A DNA stretch of 49,588 nt, taken from assembly GCA_044221445.1 (NCBI GenBank), contig JBGAPF010000018.1:1-49588 (forward strand). The letters are read 5' to 3'. Positions 32,828 to 42,351 of this stretch are shown in pieces. Position numbers and translations under genes: made by a program. The notes beneath the pieces are model-generated. The model had not been told where the DNA came from and did not search any database. It worked only from the letters and a program-made list of their open reading frames with translations. Source of the DNA: JBDHTS01 sp044221445. GTDB taxonomy: Bacteria > Pseudomonadota > Alphaproteobacteria > Micavibrionales > Micavibrionaceae. Each line of letters begins with the position of its first letter. Position 1 is the first letter of the stretch.

Positions 32828-34162
32828 TCAGACACACATTCCCGTAACACCGTTAATATGTGCCTTCGTTACCATAATTTTATGAATAGTGCCAAATTTT
32901 TCCTGGGGCGCCTCGACATGGAGCGACTGGTTATAGGGGGTGCGCCCGTGGAGCTGACCGTCTTTCTGGCCTTTGCGGTCCAGCAGGACAGGCATGGCCT
33001 TGCCGACCGTGCGCTGGTTGAAGGCCAGTTGCTGGTTGAACAAAAGGGTCTGAAGCCGCTGCAGGCGCTCATCCTTGATTTTTTCATGCACCAGGCTTTT
33101 CAGGCCGGCCGCCGGAGTGCCGGGGCGCGGGCTGTATTTGAAGGAATAAGCGGAGGCAAAGCCTATATCGCGGACCAGCTGCATGGTCTGTTCGAAATCT
33201 TCATCCGTCTCACCGGGAAAACCGACGATGAAATCCGAGGACAGGGCGATATCCGGGCGCGCCGCGCGCACCCGGGCTATAATGTCGCGGTAGTGGTCGG
33301 CCGTATGCTTGCGGTTCATCGCCTTTAAAGTGCGGTCCGATCCGCTCTGCACGGGAAGGTGCAGGAACGGCATCAGTTCGGGGACATCGCGATGCGCGTC
33401 GATCAGGCTCTGGTCCATGTCGGACGGGTGCGAGGTCATGTAACGGATGCGTTCGATGCCGTCGATGGCAGCCACGGCGGCGATCAGTTCGCCCAGACCC
33501 CAGGTCACGCCGTCATGTTCGCCGTGATAGGCGTTGACGTTCTGGCCCAGCAGGGTGATTTCCCTGGTGCCGCCGTCACGCTGGCGCCTGGCTTCATCGA
33601 GAATCGATTGAACGGAACGGGAATATTCGGCGCCGCGCGTGTAGGGAACGACGCAGAACGTGCAGAATTTGTCGCAGCCTTCCTGGATCGACAGGAACGC
33701 CGCCGGGCCCTGGCTGTTCTGTTCGTTCGGCAGAAGGTCGAATTTGGAGATGACGGGGAATTCGGTGTTGACGATCCGTTCGCCGGTCGCGCGCATCACC
33801 ATCTGGGGCAGTTCGTGATAGGTCTGGGGGCCGAACACCATGTCCACATAAGGCGCGCGCTGGAGAATGAAATCGCCCTCGGCCTGGGCCACGCATCCGG
33901 CAACGGCCAGCAGCATGCGCCCGCCCCTGGCTTTCTTGTCTTCCTGGTTTTCACGCAGGCGTCCGAGTTCGGAAAAGACTTTGTCAGTGGCTTTTTCGCG
34001 GATATGGCAGGTGTTCAGAATGACCATGTCCGCGTCCTCGGGCCCGTCCGCCTGGACATAGCCGAGGGGGGCCAGGACATCGGCCATGCGGGTGCTGTCA
34101 TAGACGTTCATCTGGCAGCCCCAGGTTTTTATGAACAGCTTTTTGGCCGGGCTCTGTGTCAT
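32828..34162 (-). CDS. miaB: MiaB, tRNA i6A37 methylthiotransferase
   Basis: MiaB is a radical-SAM enzyme that converts i6A37 to ms2i6A37 in tRNAs reading UNN codons. The 444-residue protein has the auxiliary-cluster cysteines at 16, 52 and 90 (TWGCQMNVYDS, LNTCHIREKA, VAGCVAQ). The radical-SAM CxxxCxxC lies at 163-170 (EGCDKFCTFCVVPYTRGAE). A C-terminal TRAM domain spans about 380-440. It leads the conserved miaB-phoH-ybeY-corC-lnt order, here with the RNase H-like gene inserted between miaB and phoH. Confidence 0.97.
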   Translation of the reverse strand: MTQSPAKKLFIKTWGCQMNVYDSTRMADVLAPLGYVQADGPEDADMVILNTCHIREKATDKVFSELGRLRENQEDKKARGGRMLLAVAGCVAQAEGDFILQRAPYVDMVFGPQTYHELPQMVMRATGERIVNTEFPVISKFDLLPNEQNSQGPAAFLSIQEGCDKFCTFCVVPYTRGAEYSRSVQSILDEARRQRDGGTREITLLGQNVNAYHGEHDGVTWGLGELIAAVAAIDGIERIRYMTSHPSDMDQSLIDAHRDVPELMPFLHLPVQSGSDRTLKAMNRKHTADHYRDIIARVRAARPDIALSSDFIVGFPGETDEDFEQTMQLVRDIGFASAYSFKYSPRPGTPAAGLKSLVHEKIKDERLQRLQTLLFNQQLAFNQRTVGKAMPVLLDRKGQKDGQLHGRTPYNQSLHVEAPQEKFGTIHKIMVTKAHINGVTGMCV

Positions 34163-34321
34163 GGTTCTCTTTGCCGCGTTGACGCCTGTGTTAAAACATA
34201 TTTTGGCCCGTTACGGCAAGCATTGCGATTACAAGCGCCCCCGCTTCGCTGATGTATTTGATTGCATCGCGCCCCCGTTTCCGGTTAGCAATGAGCCGGA
34301 CAAACAACAAGGATATGAATG

Positions 34322-34807
34322 ATGAAGCGTATGCTGATGGCTGCGGCCTGCCTGTCTGTTCTGCTTTCCGGCCCTGCCTTCGCGGGCTCAAACAAATGCT
34401 ACACCAAAGCGGATTCAGAGGCCGAACAGGGCATACGCATTCACAGCGAGCTTATGGTCATCGGCCTGAACTGCCAGCACAAATACAAAGCCGGGGCCGA
34501 AAATCTGTATCAGGCTTATCGCAAGTTCACGTTCACGCATGCCAAGACGTTCGCGGGTTACGAAACCCAGTTGCTGGACTACTTCAAACGCGCCGGGTCG
34601 AAAAACCCGGAAGGCGACCTGAACACGATGCGGACGGTCTTCGCCAACAAGATCTCGCTGGACGCCGCCAAGATGCGCCCCGATATGTTCTGCTATATGT
34701 ATTCGCCGCGGATCGAGAAGGTCAAAAATATGACCGACAAGGATCTGCGCCAGTGGGCAGCGACGACTTACGACACTCATCCCACGACGCACGACGCCTG
34801 TAAATAA
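34322..34807 (+). CDS. Exported protein with four cysteines, unknown function
   Basis: The 161-residue product starts with a signal peptide (MKRMLMAAACLSVLLSGPAF, cleavage after AFA). The mature protein is helical, with four cysteines (NKCYT, LNCQH, MFCYM, DACK) that could form two disulfides in the periplasm. AAGGA lies eight bases before the ATG at 34322; an adjacent ATG at 34319 is less well spaced. It reads divergently from miaB and faces the APC transporter. I do not recognise a named family. Confidence 0.75.
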   Translation: MKRMLMAAACLSVLLSGPAFAGSNKCYTKADSEAEQGIRIHSELMVIGLNCQHKYKAGAENLYQAYRKFTFTHAKTFAGYETQLLDYFKRAGSKNPEGDLNTMRTVFANKISLDAAKMRPDMFCYMYSPRIEKVKNMTDKDLRQWAATTYDTHPTTHDACK

Positions 34808-34810
34808 GGC

Positions 34811-36259
34811 CTATCCCGGCGGCAGCGCCAGCCGGCTGTGTTTCACGGAATACAGGAAATAGATCACCATGCCCGCCGCCAGCCACAGGATGAAACGCAT
34901 ATGCGTTTCAAACGGCAGGAAGGCGATCAGTGCGCCGCAGGACAAAACCCCGAGCACAGGCAGCGTATAGCCGAACGGCATTTTGAAAGGCCGCGGCATG
35001 TCCGGGTGGCGCATGCGCAGACCGATCACGCCGGCGCAGACCAGCACGAACGCCGCCAGCGTGCCGATATTCACCAGTTCGGCCAGCGTGCCCAGCGGGA
35101 TGAATCCGGCCATGACGGCCATGATCACGCCGCATATGACGGTCGTCCGGACGGGCGTATGGGTCTTTTCGCTCACACGGCTGAATGTTTTGGGCAGAAG
35201 GCCGTCACGCGACATGGCGAAGATGATGCGGGTGAGGCCGTAATACAGCACCAGCATGACGGTCGTCAGGCCCGTGATCACGCCGGTCGCGACGAGGGCC
35301 GAAGCCCAGTTCATCCCAAGCAGCTGCAAGGCATGGGCGACGGGTGACGAGACGTTCAGATCCGTATAGGACACGATCCCGGTCAGCAGTCCCGACACGA
35401 TAATATAGATGAAGGTGCAAAACCCAAGAGACGCAAGGATGCCGATCGGTACGTCCCGCGAAGGGTTCTTCGCCTCCTCGACGGCTGTCGACACGGCATC
35501 GAACCCGACATAGGCGAAAAACACCAGCGAAGCTCCGGCCAGCACGCCGACTGTCTTGCCATCGGCATCGTGACTGAACCACCCGAACGGCATGAACGGA
35601 TGCCAGAGGTCGGGCTGGACATGAAAGACCGCCACGGTCACGAAAACGCAGATCGTCAGCAGCTTGACGAACACCATCGCAGCGTTCAGGCGCGCGCTTT
35701 CCTTGACGCCGACGATCAGCATGCCCATCAGCAGCAGGATGATGACGACGGCGGGCAGGTTGACGATTCCAGGATCCGCCAGCTTCGTGACCGAGTCGAT
35801 GGCGAACGGTCCCTTGGTCAGGGCGGAGGGCAGGCCGATGCCAATCGCGGTCATGGCATTGTTCAGGTAGCCCGACCACCCGTTGGCGACGGCGGCGACC
35901 GAAACCCCGTATTCGAGCACAAGGTCCCAGCCGATGATCCAGGCGATCATTTCGCCGAACGCCGCATAGGAATAACCGTAAGCGCTGCCGCAGCCGCCGA
36001 CGCTCGCGGACAGTTCGGCATAAGCAAGCGCCGCAAAGGTGCAGGCAACGCCCGCGACGACGAAAGAGAGGACGACGGCGGGCCCGGCCTGGGTCGCGGC
36101 GGCCACGCCTGTCAGGACGAAGATACCGGTGCCGATAATGGCGCCGATGCCGAGCAGGCTGAGGTCCCATGCGCTCAATACGGCGCGAAGCCTGCTTTCT
36201 CCCGGTTCGGCGACGACTGATTTTTTCCGGAAAAGGGCCTGACGGGTAAAGCTCGACAT
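34811..36259 (-). CDS. APC-superfamily amino acid permease (cationic amino acid transporter type)
   Basis: The 482-residue integral membrane protein has about twelve helices. It opens with the APC motif LSLLGIGAIIGTGIFVLTGV. ALAYAELSASVGGCGSAYGY and FFAYVGFDAVSTAVEEAKNP follow, all typical of the CAT/YfnA branch. The end (FILWLAAGMVIYFLYSVKHS) is the usual last helix. The likely substrate is an amino acid; which one cannot be told. GGAG lies eight bases before the ATG at 36259. It ends three bases from the facing exported-protein gene. Confidence 0.92.
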   Translation of the reverse strand: MSSFTRQALFRKKSVVAEPGESRLRAVLSAWDLSLLGIGAIIGTGIFVLTGVAAATQAGPAVVLSFVVAGVACTFAALAYAELSASVGGCGSAYGYSYAAFGEMIAWIIGWDLVLEYGVSVAAVANGWSGYLNNAMTAIGIGLPSALTKGPFAIDSVTKLADPGIVNLPAVVIILLLMGMLIVGVKESARLNAAMVFVKLLTICVFVTVAVFHVQPDLWHPFMPFGWFSHDADGKTVGVLAGASLVFFAYVGFDAVSTAVEEAKNPSRDVPIGILASLGFCTFIYIIVSGLLTGIVSYTDLNVSSPVAHALQLLGMNWASALVATGVITGLTTVMLVLYYGLTRIIFAMSRDGLLPKTFSRVSEKTHTPVRTTVICGVIMAVMAGFIPLGTLAELVNIGTLAAFVLVCAGVIGLRMRHPDMPRPFKMPFGYTLPVLGVLSCGALIAFLPFETHMRFILWLAAGMVIYFLYSVKHSRLALPPG

Positions 36260-36406
36260 GCAAAGCGCTCCTTATGTGAACGGCTGGATACAGGATGATG
36301 AAAAAAATACCGCTCGGCTTCATCCTTAACGAATTCATCCACAGGAAATTAGGACAGGAACAGAGCCAATTAGAGGCTTTTCACGGGATAATGCCTGAAC
36401 AGCGTA

Positions 36407-36435
36407 TTGCGCGCACCGGCACATGGGCATAAAAA
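36407..36435 (+). promoter_or_regulatory. Candidate promoter of the large coiled-coil gene
   Basis: TTGCGC (36407-36412) and TAAAAA (36430-36435) are 17 bases apart, 39 bases before the ATG at 36475. The rest of the 215-base divergent gap with the APC permease shows no gene. Confidence 0.4.
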
Positions 36436-36474
36436 ATACTATCCCCTTTGTTCCAGGATTGCCGGAGATTCCGC

Positions 36475-39400
36475 ATGACCAGCCGCCCCGCCGTAAAGCA
36501 TGAAGAAATTATCGCAGAGAGCGGCGCCGACATACAATCCTCCAAAGACCGGCTGAAAGAACTGAAGGCCTTGCGGAACGCGGAAGCGCGGATCGACGAG
36601 ATGGCGGATACGTTGCGCATTCCGGAATTATCCATGCCGACGGACGGGGACGTCATTCTAGGCGACATCCGCGCCACTCGGCATGAAAAAATCGAGATGC
36701 AGGATAACGACGCGGATTCCGTGCTCGTTCTCGGCAGGCCGGGGGTCGGGATCGGCAGCAGGACGCGCAGCGCCGCAATCGCCGGATGGGTTTTGACTGC
36801 GGGCTGGCTGGCACTGTGCGCGTATTCGGTGGTGGCCGGAAACGGTTTCGATGCGGCCCACGCGACGGTCCAGAGCATCGGCATGCTGATCGCGTCGGTC
36901 CTGGCCCCGGTCGCATTGTTCTGGATGATTCTCGGCAACGCCCTGCGCGGCGGCGACGTCGAGCGCTATGCGGCGGCGCTGCGGACCGAACTGCAATCCA
37001 TTATTTTCCCGAGCGGCGAGCGCGCCAAGCAGGTCAATCAGGACATGGAGCGCCTGTGCCAGCAGGCCGCCGAACTGGCGATGTCGTCCAAGGCCGTCAT
37101 CAAGGCCATATCCCATGCCCGGCAGGGGTTGCGTACTGAAATCCGCGATTTCGTCGGTGTTTCCAAAAAAACCGAATTTCATATCGACCGCCTGGCTGAC
37201 CTTCTGACCGAGCGGGCAGGGCGCCTTCAGGCCCTGACGCTTGAAATCGAACAGCGCACCAGCGGCATCGAAACCAAAACGCAGGCCGGCGCGGAAGCGT
37301 GGGACCGGGCGACCGTCACGATTCTGGAGCGCGCCGCGGAAATGGAATCCGCCCTGGGCCGCGGCGCCGGAAAAATTCTTGCCGCTGCCGAGAAGGCGAG
37401 CGTCAAGACAAAGACGATCGAGAAAAACCTGAACGCGGGCCTGGCGTCCGTGGACTCGGCGATCGGCGATACCACGAACCGGCTTGAAACCCTGAATGGA
37501 GCGTTCGATGAAAAAACCAAAGGCCTCACAGAAGCTGTCGCGAAAATATCTGCCGAAACGGAGAAGCTGTCAGGCATGGTCGGCGACAATGTCGGCAAGC
37601 TGGAGGCGGCGGCGAACCGCACTGTCGAAACGATCGCTGGCACCAACAAGCTGATCGAAGAACAGAAAGACGCGCTGGAGTCCGGCAGCGAAAAGATCAC
37701 GGCAAGCGTTTCCAGCCTGAAGGAGGCCGGAGACGCGGTTTCGGTGCGCGTCGACGAACTGGAAGCCCGCATCCGCGCCGAGGAAGGGAGGCTTCAGGAA
37801 GCCGTCTCCTCCCTGACGTCGCGCACGGCCGCGATCAAGGAAGCGGGCCTGGCCGCCGCGACACAGATGGGCGACGCGGTTTCGGTTGCGATCACAGGCG
37901 CGGAATCCGTCGGCCTGGCGGTCAGCGTCGCGGTCGGGCAACTGGAAAAATCGCTTGAGACATCCAAGAAACAGGCAGAATTCATCGAGCAGTCGGCTTT
38001 AGAAAAAATAGAAGGCCTCAGCCGGGCGGGCGAAAGCCATATGGAACACGTCAAAACCATCGCCGCACTGCTGGAGCTGAGCAGGGCGCAGGCCGAGGCG
38101 GCGACGTCGCTTGCCGCCGAGCAATCGGCTAAAATAACGGTCGCCGTTCAGGAGCAGGCGGAAAAAATCGAGCATGCGTCCGACGATCTTGCCGCACGGA
38201 TCAAGAGCGTGCAGGAAAGTCTTGAGGCGCCGTTGCGTGCCGTCGAGTCCGCCGCGGCAGGAGCCGATGAACGATATAAGATCATCGATGAAACGCTGGA
38301 ACGCCGCGCGGCTGCGTTGAGCGAGGCAGGAGACAAGGCGAAGGAAAATGCAGAGCAGCTCGATACGGTTTTGAAAGAAAGATCCGAAAGCCTGGCCGCC
38401 CTTTCCGCCGAGGTCGTCAAATCTCTCGAAAGCGTTAAGGACGTGGGCTCTCTGCTGGATACGCAGACAAGCCGCCTCGCGACCCTGTCCGAAACGGCCA
38501 CCGGCACGATTGAAAAGCTGGAGAACAGCATCACCGAGCGTTGCGGGGAGATTGCAAGCGGAACGGAAAAAATGATCGACGGCCTTGAGCGGCTCGACCA
38601 GACCATCGAGTCGCATTCCGTCTCCATACAGTTCAGCACCGACAACTCGGCGGCTTCGTTGCGGCTCGTTGCGCAGGCTTTGGAAGAGACGGCTTCCACG
38701 ATCGCACCCGCGCTTGAAAATTCCATGAAAAAGGCGGAAGAGGCGAAAGTCGTCTTCGCCAGGCTGCAAAGCGGCTTCAAAGAGTCAGCCGAAAGCGGCG
38801 TGGAAAACCTGGAGCGCCTGGGCACTGTCTTCGACGAGCGTCTCAGCGCTCTGAAAACAGGCTCCGAAGAAGCGGCGGCACAGCTGGAAAAGACAGCGGG
38901 AATGCTGCAGGAACATAAAGACGGCATCCAGAGCATCACGGAAGCGACGGCCGGGAAGCTGGGCGACATAAGCCGGTCCCTTGAAGGCCGTTCCCTGGAA
39001 ATTGCGGCTTTAATACAGAAAATCGACGGTGTGGCCGCCAGCCTTGACCAGGCCGCCGTGAGCGCCGGCGAGACGGCTGTCCGCGTTGCCGGGCAGTTTG
39101 GGGAAGCGGGAGAAAAGGCGCGCGATGAAAGCAGGGCGTTGGCTGACTCCGCCGCAGAAACGGCACATAAGACACAGGATCTGCTGGCGGCTATCGTAAA
39201 ACAGTCGGATTCGCTCCTGGCGACGTCGCGCGCGTCGATTGCCGAACTGCAGAAATCGAGCGAGGATTTTTCCGCAAAGACCGCTGAAATCGCGGGACAG
39301 GTGCAGACGGTCCTTCAGGCGACGCACGGTTTTGGCGGCGACCTGCAGAAACAGGTGAATGCCGTGGCGGCACAATCGGCCAATGCGGCGGGAGATGTCG

Positions 39401-40059
39401 AAAAGGCCGTCGCCACCTTGTCATCCAGCCTGAAGGCCATGAGCGAAACGGCGAAAAACACCGTCGGTGAAATCGGCAAGTCGCGGGGAGCGCTTGCGGA
39501 CGAGTCCCGAAAACTGTCCGGCGTCGCCGCCGCTGCGACGAAAGCCGCGGAAGAGACGGCGTCCATCTTTGGCAAGCAATCGACCGCATTATATAAAGCC
39601 GTCGAGGAAACCGCGAAACATGTCGAGAAGGTCCGCCGTGAAGAATGGAAAACGCAGCGGGAAAGCTTCATGGGCTCGGCCAAGTTTATTGTCGAAAGCC
39701 TGCACTCCCTGTCGGTCGATTTCACGCGGTCGCTGGAAGGCGAAGTCCCGGAAAAAGTATGGAAAGCATTCCAGAAAGGCGATATCGGCGCCTTTACCCG
39801 TCGCCTGGCCCAGATGGGTGGCGGGCTGCCGATCGAAAAGGTGCGTCAGAAATTTGTCACGGACAATGAATTCCGCACGTATGTCCAGCGGTTCATCCGC
39901 CTGTTCGAAGACGTGTACGGCCAGGCGCTGGACAACGACCATGGTGACCTTCTTGGCGCGACTTTCGCATCAAGCGATATCGGGCGGCTTTATCTCCTGA
40001 TGTGCAACGCCTCGGGCCGGGAGCCGAAGCTGGGCAAGGACGATAAAAGGGCGGCCTGA
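36475..40059 (+). CDS. Large membrane-anchored coiled-coil protein, 1194 residues
   Basis: The protein has a short cytoplasmic N terminus (1-98) and two closely spaced membrane helices at about 100-121 (AIAGWVLTAGWLALCAYSVV) and 133-155 (IGMLIASVLAPVALFWMILG). About 900 residues of Ala/Glu/Lys/Ser-rich coiled coil follow. A conserved-looking C-terminal domain spans about 1085-1185 (WKAFQKGDIGAFTRRLAQMG, FVTDNEFRTYVQRFIRLFED). The two-helix hairpin plus long coiled coil resembles the layout of polarity factors such as Caulobacter TipN. That is architectural similarity only. GGAG lies seven bases before the ATG at 36475. The gene is monocistronic. Confidence 0.85.
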   Translation: MTSRPAVKHEEIIAESGADIQSSKDRLKELKALRNAEARIDEMADTLRIPELSMPTDGDVILGDIRATRHEKIEMQDNDADSVLVLGRPGVGIGSRTRSAAIAGWVLTAGWLALCAYSVVAGNGFDAAHATVQSIGMLIASVLAPVALFWMILGNALRGGDVERYAAALRTELQSIIFPSGERAKQVNQDMERLCQQAAELAMSSKAVIKAISHARQGLRTEIRDFVGVSKKTEFHIDRLADLLTERAGRLQALTLEIEQRTSGIETKTQAGAEAWDRATVTILERAAEMESALGRGAGKILAAAEKASVKTKTIEKNLNAGLASVDSAIGDTTNRLETLNGAFDEKTKGLTEAVAKISAETEKLSGMVGDNVGKLEAAANRTVETIAGTNKLIEEQKDALESGSEKITASVSSLKEAGDAVSVRVDELEARIRAEEGRLQEAVSSLTSRTAAIKEAGLAAATQMGDAVSVAITGAESVGLAVSVAVGQLEKSLETSKKQAEFIEQSALEKIEGLSRAGESHMEHVKTIAALLELSRAQAEAATSLAAEQSAKITVAVQEQAEKIEHASDDLAARIKSVQESLEAPLRAVESAAAGADERYKIIDETLERRAAALSEAGDKAKENAEQLDTVLKERSESLAALSAEVVKSLESVKDVGSLLDTQTSRLATLSETATGTIEKLENSITERCGEIASGTEKMIDGLERLDQTIESHSVSIQFSTDNSAASLRLVAQALEETASTIAPALENSMKKAEEAKVVFARLQSGFKESAESGVENLERLGTVFDERLSALKTGSEEAAAQLEKTAGMLQEHKDGIQSITEATAGKLGDISRSLEGRSLEIAALIQKIDGVAASLDQAAVSAGETAVRVAGQFGEAGEKARDESRALADSAAETAHKTQDLLAAIVKQSDSLLATSRASIAELQKSSEDFSAKTAEIAGQVQTVLQATHGFGGDLQKQVNAVAAQSANAAGDVEKAVATLSSSLKAMSETAKNTVGEIGKSRGALADESRKLSGVAAAATKAAEETASIFGKQSTALYKAVEETAKHVEKVRREEWKTQRESFMGSAKFIVESLHSLSVDFTRSLEGEVPEKVWKAFQKGDIGAFTRRLAQMGGGLPIEKVRQKFVTDNEFRTYVQRFIRLFEDVYGQALDNDHGDLLGATFASSDIGRLYLLMCNASGREPKLGKDDKRAA

Positions 40060-40326
40060 TACCTGAATTCTACAGGCCGTCTGTTCCGTCGGCTTTTCGC
40101 TACCCTCTTTTATTTCCAAAGAGGCGCAAGTATAAAAGATGCGCAAGCGGCCATAATTCCGCCTGCAATCGATTGTTTCTGCTAAGATATTGATTAAAAA
40201 AGATTATTTATCATTTACCTCACTCTTCCGTTTCTTTACACTTCCTTCAGTCAAAAATAATCCTTTTTTTAAAGTTTGCCCCTATTCTAGTCAGAACAGG
40301 TTATCTCACCAGGAACGGTTCTCCTT
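40060..40326. other. AT-rich intergenic region before the HAD gene
   Basis: No gene or RNA is visible in these 267 bases. The right half is AT-rich and contains TTTACA (40235-40240) and TAATCC (40258-40263) at a 17-base spacing, a weak promoter candidate for the 40327 gene. Nothing resembling a T-tract terminator follows the coiled-coil gene. Confidence 0.4.
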
Positions 40327-41259
40327 ATGGCTAAGACCAAGTTTTGTCAGGGTATTTCCGATATATCGGATTCCTATAACGCCTTTATCGTCGACCAGTG
40401 GGGCGTGCTCCATAACGGCGAAAAACCTTATGAGGGCGTGATCGACTGCCTTAAAGAACTGAAAGACCGGAAAAAGGAAATCATTATCCTGTCAAATTCG
40501 GGCAAGCGCGCCGAACAAAACCGGGAAAGTCTCAAAAAGCTCGGGATCGCACCCAGCCTATACGACCATATCGTCACCTCAGGCGAAATCTGCTGGGAAG
40601 GCCTTAAAAACCAGGACGAAGGGTTTTTCAAGAATATCGGTGAAACCTGTTTCCTGATGAGCCGGGGCGGCGACACCTCGATCATCGAAAATTCGGGGGT
40701 AAAGGCCGTCAAGAATATCGAGGATGCCGATTTCCTGCTGATCAGCGGGTCGGACATGCCAGATAAGACAATGGTCGATTTTTACGAGCCGTTGCTTAAG
40801 CAGGCGATCCGCCTGCGCCTCAAAGCCGTCTGCGCCAATCCGGACAGCCGCGCGATGATCGGCAACACGTTCGTCCACGGCCCGGGCCTGATCGCGCGGC
40901 GTTTCGAAGATTTCGGCGGTGTCGTCCACTATATCGGCAAACCTCACCAGCCGATTTACCGCTATTGCGTCAAACTGCTGCAGGAAAAGGAAATTTATCC
41001 CGGCCAGACGGTCATGGTGGGGGACACCATGGCCTACGATATCCTGGGCGCGGCCAGCATGAATATCGATACCTGCCTGGTCAGTTCGGGGATTCATTGC
41101 GGTTCTTTCCGCACCTGCCGCACGCCGGCGGAGGTGGACAAAGCCCTGAATATCCTGATCCTTCAGTATAACAATGTCAGGCCGACCTATCTGGTCGACC
41201 GCATGAAATGGGGCAAAGCCCTTCCCGACCGGAAGCATAAAAAGCGGAAAATGGCCTGA
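40327..41259 (+). CDS. Class IIA HAD-family phosphatase (TIGR01459 type)
   Basis: The 310-residue protein belongs to the NagD/4-nitrophenylphosphatase-like branch of HAD hydrolases. Motif I is FIVDQWGVLHNG, with the second Asp of the usual DxD replaced by Gln-Trp as in this subfamily. Motif II is IIILSNSGKRAE. The class IIA cap lies in the middle, motif III is at YIGKPHQPIYRY and motif IV is VMVGDTMAYDILGA. The TIGR01459 group is largely alphaproteobacterial and its substrate is unknown. The tail is strongly basic (DRKHKKRKMA). Confidence 0.92.
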   Translation: MAKTKFCQGISDISDSYNAFIVDQWGVLHNGEKPYEGVIDCLKELKDRKKEIIILSNSGKRAEQNRESLKKLGIAPSLYDHIVTSGEICWEGLKNQDEGFFKNIGETCFLMSRGGDTSIIENSGVKAVKNIEDADFLLISGSDMPDKTMVDFYEPLLKQAIRLRLKAVCANPDSRAMIGNTFVHGPGLIARRFEDFGGVVHYIGKPHQPIYRYCVKLLQEKEIYPGQTVMVGDTMAYDILGAASMNIDTCLVSSGIHCGSFRTCRTPAEVDKALNILILQYNNVRPTYLVDRMKWGKALPDRKHKKRKMA

Positions 41260-41263
41260 AGAC

Positions 41264-41968
41264 TTACAGGTCCGGGGATTTCTGACCGTATCTCATCAGC
41301 TCGTGCCCGTGCGCCTGCATCCACGTATAACCGATTTCGTATTTACGGCTCAGCTTGCGGGTCAGCGCCCAGAAGGCGGTGCCATGATCCATGTGCCTCA
41401 AATGGGCGACCTCATGGGCAATGACGTAGTCCAAGGCCTCGGGCGGCGCGAAGATCAGGCGCCAGCAGAACGACAGTTTACGGTCTTCCGAGCAGCTTCC
41501 CCAGCGGCTTTTGGTGTCGCGCACCTTGATGGAGGTGATTTCCTTGCCAATGCGGGCGGCCTTACGCCTGGCGATCTTGGTGATTTTTTCCTCGGCCAGG
41601 GCATACAGAAAGCGTTTGATGCGCGCAGAAGGGTCGCGCTTGTTGGTATAGACCGAAAGAACACGTTTTTTCAACGTGATAGTGGTTTCTTTCAGTTCTT
41701 TTTTATAGTGGATGTTTATTTTGATCTCTGTACCGAACAAGGGCAGGATCGCGCCATCGCGGAAAAGGACGATTTTCGGCAGGTTGCCGATATGGTGCTC
41801 GATCCAGGACTGATTATAACGGGCGAAATCAAAGGCCCTGTCGAGGCTGGCGCGCTTTGGCACGACCAGCTGGACGACGCGTTCGTGGCTGTCCAGCCGA
41901 AGCGCCATACGACGGGCGCGAGGGCTGATTTTTAGCCTCAGATGGGGACTGATTTCGTCTAAATTCAT
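41264..41968 (-). CDS. YgjP-like metal-dependent hydrolase (DUF45/M48-related)
   Basis: The 234-residue soluble protein carries the zinc-peptidase helix YVIAHEVAHLRHMDHG (HExxH-x3-H pattern). Before it comes the family segment VRDTKSRWGSCSEDRKLSFC, and the start is LRLKISPRARRMALRLD. It ends in RKYEIGYTWMQAHGHELMRY. This matches the YgjP/DUF45 family, which has the SprT/WLM-type fold; its substrate is not established. It ends four bases from the facing HAD gene. Confidence 0.92.
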   Translation of the reverse strand: MNLDEISPHLRLKISPRARRMALRLDSHERVVQLVVPKRASLDRAFDFARYNQSWIEHHIGNLPKIVLFRDGAILPLFGTEIKINIHYKKELKETTITLKKRVLSVYTNKRDPSARIKRFLYALAEEKITKIARRKAARIGKEITSIKVRDTKSRWGSCSEDRKLSFCWRLIFAPPEALDYVIAHEVAHLRHMDHGTAFWALTRKLSRKYEIGYTWMQAHGHELMRYGQKSPDL

Positions 41969-42056
41969 GATCCCTTACGCTATACCGCACAACTGCCAGC
42001 CGTCAAGGTCGCATTCCTAAAGGACTGATATTATTTGGTATTATTATGGTTAGTCC

Positions 42057-42317
42057 CTAAATGTCCAGTTTAACTGGCTTTTCCGGGGATTGATGCGGCT
42101 GGTCAAGCCCCAAGCCTGACTTTATTGTATCATATGTTAAATCAACTAGCCCGGAATTCCATTGCCTCACCGCATCAAAACCAAGCCCTGGCATCGCTGC
42201 TTCGGGCGACTTATAGGCCCGGCAGGCGGCGCCTGCCATACCAAAGTATATGGCCAGCATGTCCAGCTGAAACCGGATCACTGGATTGGCCGCAGGATTG
42301 AATAATGACGGGTACAT
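42057..42317 (-). CDS. Small protein of 86 residues next to a PHB depolymerase
   Basis: A very good ribosome site (GGGAGG, six bases before ATG 42317) lies 34 bases after the first phaZ gene, so the two are probably co-transcribed. The product is amphipathic: an N-terminal hydrophobic stretch (VIRFQLDMLAIYFGMAGAAC) is followed by a polar half ending PEKPVKLDI. A short helical, partly hydrophobic protein beside PHB genes could be granule-associated (phasin-like), but no sequence motif proves this. Confidence 0.6.
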   Translation of the reverse strand: MYPSLFNPAANPVIRFQLDMLAIYFGMAGAACRAYKSPEAAMPGLGFDAVRQWNSGLVDLTYDTIKSGLGLDQPHQSPEKPVKLDI

Positions 42318-42351
42318 AATGAACCTCCCTTTCTTTTTGTGACAATATTAG

